DNA from: Balneola sp. | Lineage (GTDB): Bacteria > Bacteroidota > Rhodothermia > Balneolales > Balneolaceae | Reading direction: 5' to 3' | Assembly (NCBI GenBank): GCA_002720745.1 | Contig: PBJO01000007.1 | Span: 482,047-546,046, forward strand | DNA: 64,000 nucleotides | Part shown: positions 56,964-64,000 of the stretch, one piece after another | Layout of the letters: every line of letters starts with the position of its first letter | Position numbering within the stretch: the first letter of the stretch is position 1 | Program-made: the position numbers and the translations under genes | The notes under the pieces: generated by a model | What the model saw: the letters and a program-made list of their open reading frames with translations, nothing else | What the model was told of the DNA's origin: nothing | Database searches by the model: none

Positions 56964-59921
56964 TTACTTTAAAAGAGTGATGGTATGGGTTTGTGTATTT
57001 GAACCTTGCACTAAACGCACAAAATAGATTCCATTTGAAAGCCCTGATCCTGTAAAATTTACAGTATGACTACCTGGGGCCAACTGCCCATTTATAAGAA
57101 TAGCTATTTCACGCCCAAGAAGGTCATAAACCCGTAAGGTAGTAGCACCATACTCGGCTAAACTGAATGAAATTTGTGTATTTGGGTTGAATGGGTTTGG
57201 ATAGTTAGGATAGAGTTTAAATTGATTTTTTACCTGCAAGATCTCTCGACTTTCATTCGATGTCACAAGTCCTGAGTAATCAGTACTAGTAAATATGTGA
57301 AAAGCCCCAGGCGCTAAATCTAATTCTAAGGATCCCTCACTTACTTGTTGCACAGTCTTATTAAGATAGTCGAACCATTGCCCATCTTTAGGAAAATTGA
57401 TTGTACCGGTTACAGCATTCACCCCAAAATTCCCTACGATAACCACTTTTTCCTCTCCATGACTTAGTCGAATAATTTTAGTGGAGGTTTGAAGTTGATG
57501 GGTAAAACTTTCTGGGGAAGTGAAGGCGGGAGTAGCTTTGCGAAGAGCGATGATATTAGCCCATGTTTGATAGAGTGCACGGCGCTCTGCATTTTCTCGG
57601 TAATCCCATCTGATGGGCTTAGCAGCAGTTCTACTTGGTGCAATTGTTGGGCAATAACTTGCATCGTTCAAACACTGTTCACCTGCATCACCATAACCAT
57701 ATCCTAATTCACCGAATTGCCATAGCATTTTAGGACCTGGTAAGGTAAAAAAAAATGCTCCAGCCAATTTCATCCGATCTAATGCCGTAGACAATTCGCG
57801 AATATTGTAACCTCCAGAAGAATTCCCAAATGCAATATTTTTAAACATAAGCCATTGCTCATCATGACTTTCCATATAACCTATTAAGTTCCTTTTTGAA
57901 AAACCGCGATGACTTGCTAAAACGCCTCTGAGATCAGAGTTGTAGCCCATAGTAGCTTCATTATATTCATAGTTCATATTACCCCAAATTAGCATCCCCT
58001 CATCAACTAAGGCTCTTTCTTCTGAATTATCAGCAAAATGTTCTAATATGACGTATGCGTTGCTATCAATAGAACGAATAAAATTATTATAGTCTTTCCA
58101 TATAGCAATTCTAGAAGCATCGTAACTACCCCATGCTCCCACATCATTTAAATTATCCACTTGAGTAAATCCCTTACTCAAATCAAAGCGAAATCCATCT
58201 ATTTTATATTCTTGCATCCAATATTGCATAATTCGCTTAGAAAAATATCGGGTAGCTGCACTTTCATGATTCAAATCATAACCAACATTAAATGGATGCT
58301 TAGCTATAGGGTTTGCATAGGGATTTTGGTTAGTTGGAGCACCATAATCATCCTCGTTCCATAGGCGAATAATTGGACTGCGCCCAAAAGCATGATTGAG
58401 CACCACATCAAGAATGACAGCTATTCCTCTTGAGTGGGCAGCGTTTATAAAAGCTTTAAATGTATTTTTTGTTCCATAGTACTTATCGAGAGCAAGATAA
58501 AAAGCAGGGTTATACCCCCAGCTAAGATTTCCCTCAAATTCATTTACTGGCATAAGTTCAATAGCGGTAACCCCAAGCTGATCCAAATAATCTAAGGTAT
58601 CTATAAGTGCTTGGTAACTATGTTTTTTTAAAAAATCCCGCAATAATAGCTCATAAATTACTAAATCTTTAATTTCAGGTCGACTGTAACTAATATTTTT
58701 CCAATTATATTCTTCGTATCCGGGTTGTAGTACTCCAACTGAAAAACTTGTATTCCCATAAGGATAGGCAGGAATATCTGGATATACACTTGCTGGTATA
58801 TATGTATCATCATCGGGATGAAGAATGAGTTCACTGTATGGATCCGCTATTTTAAGTTCCCCATCGACCAAATACTGAAATGCATACTCTTTACCAGGAG
58901 TTAGCCCATTAATATCTAACCAGAACCAGGTACTATCAGAATTGTAAATCTCTTTATGCATTAAGTAATCAGCTGAAGGTGTCCAGTCATTAAAATCTCC
59001 CAGTACATATACAAATTCTTTATATGGAGCAAACAACGATAGGCGAACCGAACTATCTGAGAGGTATTTTATCCCATCCTCAGTTTCTTCAGGCCTGGGA
59101 ATAGAAGTGAATTCATCAGGACGAACGACCACCCTAGTGATAGTAGTATCGCTTAACTCTTGTCCATTTTCAGCAATTAATGAAAATACTACCTGCTCTT
59201 GATTCTCACTTGGTTTAAATACGTAGTAAATTGTATCATTTGAAGTCTTTTGAATCAATTGCTCATCTTCGTATAAACTCAATTGTAAGGTTCCTGTTGT
59301 TGCACTACCAAGACCAAGAATCTGCAATGAGTCTGATTCTTTAAGTAAAGTTAATTCTTTTGCTGGCTTCACAAAGCGGGCTTCTACACCACCAGAACTT
59401 AATTCAATATATATATCGCCACCATCTGCATCTCGGCCTACAGCAATAGGTGCCCCTGATAAGGTTCTAGTACCCTTGAATAACATGGCAACCTTAAGTA
59501 CTTCTTCACTGGCAGATGTGATTCCAAAGAAAGAACGTATGTTTGGTGTAAAGGTAAATTTCCAACGGCTTTCCCCTATCTGCTTCGCCTCTAGGTTCGA
59601 TGGATACGACTCCCATCCTGCCGGTACATATTTCCAGTCAGTTCCACTACTGCTCTGCGCAGTAATAACACCAGTGTGAAGAAAAACGCGCCCACTAAAG
59701 CCTTCTAAGGCTCCATTCCCTTGTGTAGCATCAAAATATACGGTAAGGGAATCATACTGTGTGGCGAAGCTGGGTTCAAAGGTCACTACTTGACCCTCTA
59801 CATTGTCTACCAGCAGTAAAAATGTAAAAAAGATAAAACCAAATTGAGAAGAGCAAATAAGTTGCATTAATTTGATTGGTAGTTTTAGTATACTTAAGAA
59901 ATACCTGGTAGATTTTAGCAT
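56964..59921 (-). CDS. Secreted GH13 enzyme with T9SS sorting domain
   Basis: A 985-residue protein: signal peptide ending VDNVEGQ, two N-terminal beta-rich modules, a CBM48-like domain (about 285-375, VLGDFNDWTPS), the GH13 barrel with Asp580 (DGFRFDLSK), Glu627 (VILEHF) and Asp687 (ESHDEQW), and a C-terminal type A sorting domain (YPNYPNPFNPNTQISFSL ... HTITLLK). It is probably exported to the surface by T9SS to attack polymeric alpha-glucan. The ATG follows the lacI stop with no gap; an ATG 18 codons in is an alternative start. Confidence 0.92.
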   Translation of the reverse strand: MLKSTRYFLSILKLPIKLMQLICSSQFGFIFFTFLLLVDNVEGQVVTFEPSFATQYDSLTVYFDATQGNGALEGFSGRVFLHTGVITAQSSSGTDWKYVPAGWESYPSNLEAKQIGESRWKFTFTPNIRSFFGITSASEEVLKVAMLFKGTRTLSGAPIAVGRDADGGDIYIELSSGGVEARFVKPAKELTLLKESDSLQILGLGSATTGTLQLSLYEDEQLIQKTSNDTIYYVFKPSENQEQVVFSLIAENGQELSDTTITRVVVRPDEFTSIPRPEETEDGIKYLSDSSVRLSLFAPYKEFVYVLGDFNDWTPSADYLMHKEIYNSDSTWFWLDINGLTPGKEYAFQYLVDGELKIADPYSELILHPDDDTYIPASVYPDIPAYPYGNTSFSVGVLQPGYEEYNWKNISYSRPEIKDLVIYELLLRDFLKKHSYQALIDTLDYLDQLGVTAIELMPVNEFEGNLSWGYNPAFYLALDKYYGTKNTFKAFINAAHSRGIAVILDVVLNHAFGRSPIIRLWNEDDYGAPTNQNPYANPIAKHPFNVGYDLNHESAATRYFSKRIMQYWMQEYKIDGFRFDLSKGFTQVDNLNDVGAWGSYDASRIAIWKDYNNFIRSIDSNAYVILEHFADNSEERALVDEGMLIWGNMNYEYNEATMGYNSDLRGVLASHRGFSKRNLIGYMESHDEQWLMFKNIAFGNSSGGYNIRELSTALDRMKLAGAFFFTLPGPKMLWQFGELGYGYGDAGEQCLNDASYCPTIAPSRTAAKPIRWDYRENAERRALYQTWANIIALRKATPAFTSPESFTHQLQTSTKIIRLSHGEEKVVIVGNFGVNAVTGTINFPKDGQWFDYLNKTVQQVSEGSLELDLAPGAFHIFTSTDYSGLVTSNESREILQVKNQFKLYPNYPNPFNPNTQISFSLAEYGATTLRVYDLLGREIAILINGQLAPGSHTVNFTGSGLSNGIYFVRLVQGSNTQTHTITLLK

Positions 59922-60932
59922 CTAGGATTTTTTAAGTATTCCATTAGTTGACTTTCTAAGGATTAATTCTGGTGAATATATAATCTGTGAAATAGCTTTA
60001 CTCTCATTTTTCATTCTGTCTAATAAGGTTTGTGTAGCTATCGCACCCATATCTCTCATAGGTTGACGAACCGTTGATAGACCAATGTATTCGGATATCT
60101 CTATATCATCATAGCCAATTAATGGGATAGAGATTTCTAAATCTTCCATTGCTTTAAGTACTCCGACTGCCTGAACATCTGATGAACAAAAGCAGGCATC
60201 CACCTTGGGATGCACTTCATTCATTAGTTGCATGGCTGTATATCCTCCCCGTTCCGTAAATCCATCTCTGTAATTAGTATCCCCTGAGATAATTAAATTG
60301 GGATCAAATGAAAACCCAAACTCCTCAAATGCCAATTTATATCCTTTTATTCGATCCTTAATAGGCTTTGAACTTTCAAGTGCTGAAATCATACCTATCT
60401 TCTCATATCCAGCATCTAAAAGTGTCTTAGTTGCGGTATAAGCTCCTTGAACGTTATCTACTGAAACAGAGTCAAAACCTTCGTAAAACTCATCGATTAG
60501 GGTTATGGATACTGGATATTTTTGAAGTTTATCCCATTGATCGGCATTTAAATGAATCGAGATAAATAAGTAACCTTCTGCTGCACGGCGCCGGATCACA
60601 TGTTCAACTTGATCAAAAAAAACATCACCAGTACCTGTGACATTAAAGATACTTAGTTCATATCCTAGCTGGGTTAATTTATCCTGGATACCTCCCAAAA
60701 TTTCTATAAAAAAATAATTCGACATTACCGGTACCACCGCCATTATAGTATTGAGTTTTTTACTAGCCAAACCTTGAGCATATGCCTGAGGATGATAACC
60801 TACTGCTTCAGAAATTTTCAACACTTTTTCCCGAGTTTTTTGTGAAACACTTGTACTTTGGTTAAACACTCGAGATACAGTGGCAATACTAACCCCTGCT
60901 TTTGCTGCTATATCGTAGATAGTCGAAGCCAA
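59922..60932 (-). CDS. LacI-family transcriptional regulator of the glucan locus
   Basis: A 336-residue regulator with an N-terminal LacI helix-turn-helix and hinge (TIYDIAAKAGVSIATVSRVF, then VGYHPQAYAQGLASKK) and a periplasmic-binding-protein-like effector domain. The start codon is TTG at 60932; no ATG gives the complete helix-turn-helix. It sits first in the lacI-GH13-GH13-GH13-MFS run with zero bases to the next gene, so it probably controls its own operon in response to maltose or a maltodextrin (inference). Confidence 0.93.
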   Translation of the reverse strand: MASTIYDIAAKAGVSIATVSRVFNQSTSVSQKTREKVLKISEAVGYHPQAYAQGLASKKLNTIMAVVPVMSNYFFIEILGGIQDKLTQLGYELSIFNVTGTGDVFFDQVEHVIRRRAAEGYLFISIHLNADQWDKLQKYPVSITLIDEFYEGFDSVSVDNVQGAYTATKTLLDAGYEKIGMISALESSKPIKDRIKGYKLAFEEFGFSFDPNLIISGDTNYRDGFTERGGYTAMQLMNEVHPKVDACFCSSDVQAVGVLKAMEDLEISIPLIGYDDIEISEYIGLSTVRQPMRDMGAIATQTLLDRMKNESKAISQIIYSPELILRKSTNGILKKS

Positions 60933-60957
60933 TGATCGTTTTTTACTTGGTTAAGTA

Positions 60958-60983
60958 CACAGAGGCCTTTCATAGCCTCTGTG
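60958..60983. promoter_or_regulatory. Perfect 9-bp inverted repeat between the secreted protein gene and lacI
   Basis: CACAGAGGC, an eight-base loop and GCCTCTGTG form a stable hairpin 26 bases before the lacI start and 60 bases after the preceding gene on the same strand. There is no T-run on either side. It may end transcription of the upstream gene, or protect or attenuate between the two units. It does not have the short CG-centred form of a typical LacI operator. Confidence 0.5.
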
Positions 60984-61042
60984 AATTAAGACTTTCAAAT
61001 AATATTAAGCTGCAATTAATTCAGCTCTATTATTACAAGAAT

Positions 61043-64000
61043 TTATTTAATGAGTGTCATGCGTTTATTGCTCACAAAGCTACCTGCTTCTAAACGGTAC
61101 AAATACACTCCAGATGATAAAGATACTGCATTGAACGCAACAGTATGCGTACCAGCATTCATTACTTTACCACTAACCAATCTAGCAACCTCTTGCCCTA
61201 ATAAGTTATATATAGTCAGCTTAACGGGTGAGGCATCAGCAAGACTAAAACTAATATTTGTAGTAGGATTAAATGGATTTGGATAATTTTGCTCGAGAGC
61301 AAATTTCCTAACCATTGAATCATCTAATTCTGAGGAAGTAGTAGGAGTATTATAATCTGGTGGTGTTTCCCAAGCTAAGTCTTCAGCTACCCAGGTTAAT
61401 GTTGGTAGAGTGAAGCTGCTTGGCCAAGTCACTGAACCATCACCAGCAACAATTGGCTGTACATATTGATAATGTCGTCGACCTGCATCAAATCCTGAAC
61501 CATGAGTAAACATAGAACCATCTTGTGATGTTGGTTCACCGTATCCAATGCGGAAACCCATGTGATTCAAGGTTGGTAATTGAAGGTCTAAATCAAGTGT
61601 ATAAACCATATCACCATCATCATCTTTAAATCTCAATCTTTCACGCATTTCATCTGGCATAGTCATGAAATTCTCACCAGCATCACCTGGAACAATTAAG
61701 CTCTGTGTAAGAACAAAGAATGGCGTGTCAACATATAGATATACAGAGTCATTCGATACATCAAAAGGTGCTGAAGCGTTCTGTACCGCTGGCGACATAT
61801 CAATTGAAAAAGTTACCGTTATTGCACCACCATCTACATTATTAGGTGTAAGAAGTGCTTTTGGTTCAACACCATTGAAATACTCCGATCTCTTGGGCTG
61901 ATTAGCAGCATCTTCAACTATCAATTGACGATCAGCACCACCCGTAACACCAGGTTCTTCCCAGCCTGAACCATCATGAGTAATTCCAGCCAAAAAGTTA
62001 GTACTTGTTTCATCATCCCTAGATGCATCCCACTTCAAATAGTATTTATACTTGTGTTCAGCTCCTACAGGGACATTTAATGGAATATTTGATTCCTCAT
62101 AGGTTCCAGAAAATGAATTAAAAGTCATTTCATTTTGAACACCCCAAGAATTGAATGAGCCTCTAACAAAGACTGAATCAATTGAAGAATTGAAATACCC
62201 TAAACCTTCAAGAATTCCAACATTTACCTCAAAACTAAGTGTAGTACTCAATATTGGTGTATCAGAAGGTGGAGTATCATTGAAATACACCCACTTAAGT
62301 GTTGTATCTTCTTCTGGAATATGAGTGAATCTATCCGCCCTGGATTCCCAAGTAGTTTCACCATCTACCTCAAATACAAATTTGTAGCCCACCTCATCTT
62401 CAATCAAAGCAGCACTATCTCTATGCATTTGAGCAATCCCAGCATAGTATATATTACTTCCACTTCCTCCTACCTCGTCAAGATAGAAAGCAGAAGCAGA
62501 CCAGTCAGCTGGATTATCAAAAAATACTGGATTTCCTCTAACTCCAACCATGTCGGTTTCAGGATCGAAATCTCCAGTTTGAATTGGACCTCCCATATTG
62601 ACTTTAAATAATATAGTTAAAGTATCATCACTTGGTTCGTATGGTGGTTCTCTAAATTCATACCATTGCATTGGAACTACCGTATCACCACTAGCCGTAG
62701 CAGGAAGAACAAATTGATTATTTCCTCCACTTTCCCATCCCTGTTCAGCACCATTGATTAATGGTGTTTCAGGATCTACACCAGCCCAAAATTTGTAATT
62801 CAATAAGTCACCTGGTGACATATCAAATGTTGTTCCCCAAACATCACCATCTAAATGTTCCATTTGAAGTGAACCTGTATCCCAGGTGATAATTTCACCA
62901 AGACCAGTTTCAGCAGCATCTGCTCCGGATGGAGCTCCTTTAAGTTGAACTGTATGGTAGTCTTGTAGGGTATCTAAAAGAGTAGCCATATTAACTGTAA
63001 ATGTGACTGCTACTGGCTCAGTATTTACGTTTGCAGGTGGAAAACCTAATCGGTCAAAATTGTCCCAATGAAGTGTAGTATCATTAGCTGGCATGTCGAA
63101 TGTACGATTTGGATCTGATTCCCAACCGATAGTGCCTTCTTCATTCACAGTGATAAATTTATAAGATACCTCAGTAATAGGTTCTGCCTCACCATGACTT
63201 ATTTGCTTGGTTCCCTCAAAAAAGTAATTATCTCCTTGGTTAGCGCCAGGTTCAAGAGTTATGCCACTCGCCCAACCATCAAAACTTCCGCGAACACCAA
63301 CAGTATCTGTAGCAGGATCAAAATTCCCAGACTTGATTGCAGGCCCCATATTTACTCTGAAAAATAATGAAATACTATCATCAGATATCGGGTATGGTGC
63401 TTCTCTAGTTTCATAAAATTGCAAATCTACAGTAGTGTCTGCACCAGCAAAATCACTTGGCAAAATGAATACATTATTATCTCCACTTTCCCAACCCTGT
63501 TCACTGCCATTAGTTAAAGGGGTATCGGGATTTACTCCTGCCCAAAATTTATAATTCAAAGTATCACCTGGAGACATTAGGAAATCACTCCACCAATAGT
63601 CACCACCCATTGAATACATATGTCGTGACATAGAATCCCATGTAATCATACCATTCGAGGCAGCTCCTGTGGCATCTGGCCCAACAAAACCACCTCTTAT
63701 TTGCATAAAATGATGACCTCTTAAAGTATCTGGCATAGTAGATGTATTCACATTAAAATGAACCATAACTGGTTCCTTTTCTCTAAATATATGGTCTCCA
63801 ATAAAATCAAGATTGTCTTTATCATAAACTTCCCACTCAGAATCTGCACTTTCAGTTCCAAATGAAGACAGTGCAACGGGATTCCCTTGTTTGATATTTG
63901 CTTTACGAACAAGAGTATGATCTTTAGTTGCCGCAGAAACACCCGCAACATCCCAACCACTACCAGGATCATTATCAGCTGTACCAAAATAGTCAACGAT
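61043..64000 (-). CDS. T9SS-secreted multi-module (lamin-tail and starch-binding-like) protein, 5' end outside window
   Basis: The frame is open from the right edge through to 61043, 985 residues so far; an internal ATG at 63766 is not the start. The visible N-part ends a lamin-tail-domain-like module (WDVAGVSAATKDHTLVRK ... SEWEV). Two copies of a 250-residue unit follow (YKFWAGVxPxTPLxNGxEQGWES, then VGVRGSFDGW), then two more beta modules (VFVRGSFNSWG) and a type A sorting domain (NYPNPFNPTTNISFSL ... NKRMTLIK). No catalytic motif is seen. Probably a surface glucan-binding protein. Confidence 0.85.
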   Translation of the reverse strand: MVDYFGTADNDPGSGWDVAGVSAATKDHTLVRKANIKQGNPVALSSFGTESADSEWEVYDKDNLDFIGDHIFREKEPVMVHFNVNTSTMPDTLRGHHFMQIRGGFVGPDATGAASNGMITWDSMSRHMYSMGGDYWWSDFLMSPGDTLNYKFWAGVNPDTPLTNGSEQGWESGDNNVFILPSDFAGADTTVDLQFYETREAPYPISDDSISLFFRVNMGPAIKSGNFDPATDTVGVRGSFDGWASGITLEPGANQGDNYFFEGTKQISHGEAEPITEVSYKFITVNEEGTIGWESDPNRTFDMPANDTTLHWDNFDRLGFPPANVNTEPVAVTFTVNMATLLDTLQDYHTVQLKGAPSGADAAETGLGEIITWDTGSLQMEHLDGDVWGTTFDMSPGDLLNYKFWAGVDPETPLINGAEQGWESGGNNQFVLPATASGDTVVPMQWYEFREPPYEPSDDTLTILFKVNMGGPIQTGDFDPETDMVGVRGNPVFFDNPADWSASAFYLDEVGGSGSNIYYAGIAQMHRDSAALIEDEVGYKFVFEVDGETTWESRADRFTHIPEEDTTLKWVYFNDTPPSDTPILSTTLSFEVNVGILEGLGYFNSSIDSVFVRGSFNSWGVQNEMTFNSFSGTYEESNIPLNVPVGAEHKYKYYLKWDASRDDETSTNFLAGITHDGSGWEEPGVTGGADRQLIVEDAANQPKRSEYFNGVEPKALLTPNNVDGGAITVTFSIDMSPAVQNASAPFDVSNDSVYLYVDTPFFVLTQSLIVPGDAGENFMTMPDEMRERLRFKDDDGDMVYTLDLDLQLPTLNHMGFRIGYGEPTSQDGSMFTHGSGFDAGRRHYQYVQPIVAGDGSVTWPSSFTLPTLTWVAEDLAWETPPDYNTPTTSSELDDSMVRKFALEQNYPNPFNPTTNISFSLADASPVKLTIYNLLGQEVARLVSGKVMNAGTHTVAFNAVSLSSGVYLYRLEAGSFVSNKRMTLIK

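Noticed and set aside
63748..63996. Minus-strand 82-codon open frame suggesting a separate gene or a frameshift before 63766
   Set aside because: The frame of the secreted protein stays open from 64000 through 63766 and encodes a lamin-tail-like ending, so no frameshift is needed; the 82-codon frame is a shadow.

Overview
The window is an AT-rich stretch of a Gram-negative chromosome of the Bacteroidota/Rhodothermota-Balneolota type. Several things point there: C-terminal type IX secretion (T9SS) sorting domains with the YPNPFNP motif, a T9SS plug-family (DUF5103) lipoprotein, LPS-export proteins LptC and an OstA/LptA-like protein, TamB, a bactofilin, and a 30-residue AURKAIP1/COX24-type ribosomal protein. 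A marine Balneolales-like bacterium is my best guess, made from protein style alone. Most of the window is compact housekeeping chromosome. I see no phage, insertion sequence, CRISPR array, rRNA or tRNA.

Layout. 1-6142 (minus): M23 peptidase, bactofilin, atpZ-like, atpI-like, atpB-E-F-H-A and the first codons of atpG. 6158-12651 (minus): glycosyltransferase, guaB, an orphan gene behind two overlapping palindromes, folD, PBP4-type dacB, and a ptsN-like gene. 12799-16902 (plus): ccmB, DNA polymerase III delta', dapF and a T9SS plug lipoprotein, nearly without spacing. 16959-30950 (minus): a 1100-residue metalloprotease/TolB/barrel protein, rnr, tamB, aroB, aroK and an NFACT (RqcH-like) protein. 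31059-37759: a hypothetical gene, then the 30-residue ribosomal protein and HU (minus), then an AGCS symporter, upp, lptC, ostA and a DUF1080 lipoprotein (plus). 37808-40730 (minus): agmatine-to-putrescine genes aguA and aguB, and an inositol-phosphatase-family gene. 40933-44131 (plus): rpiB, glyA, tatC and an FKBP-like lipoprotein. 44128-51120 (minus): alr, a CrtI/PYROXD2-like oxidoreductase, rho, folC, an internally deleted pabC-like gene and a cysteine-free thioredoxin-fold protein.

51300-64000 (minus) is the accessory part: an alpha-glucan (starch/maltodextrin) locus. In transcription order it holds a T9SS-secreted multi-module protein running off the right edge, a LacI-type regulator, a T9SS-secreted GH13 enzyme, two GH13 lipoproteins, an SLC45-like MFS sugar transporter and the decayed start of a fourth GH13 gene. 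The expected flow is surface binding and cleavage of glucan, further trimming by lipoprotein amylases, inner-membrane uptake by the MFS carrier, and control by LacI. No SusC/SusD pair lies in the window.

The most interesting items are the GH13 pseudogene at 51300-51646, the pabC-like gene that has lost its catalytic middle, the redox-dead thioredoxin-fold protein next to it, the insertion in the AGCS symporter, the tandem modules of the secreted protein at the right edge, and the palindromes upstream of the orphan at 9519. I did not find a clearly new multi-gene system. The glucan locus is the nearest candidate, and it is a variant of known biology.
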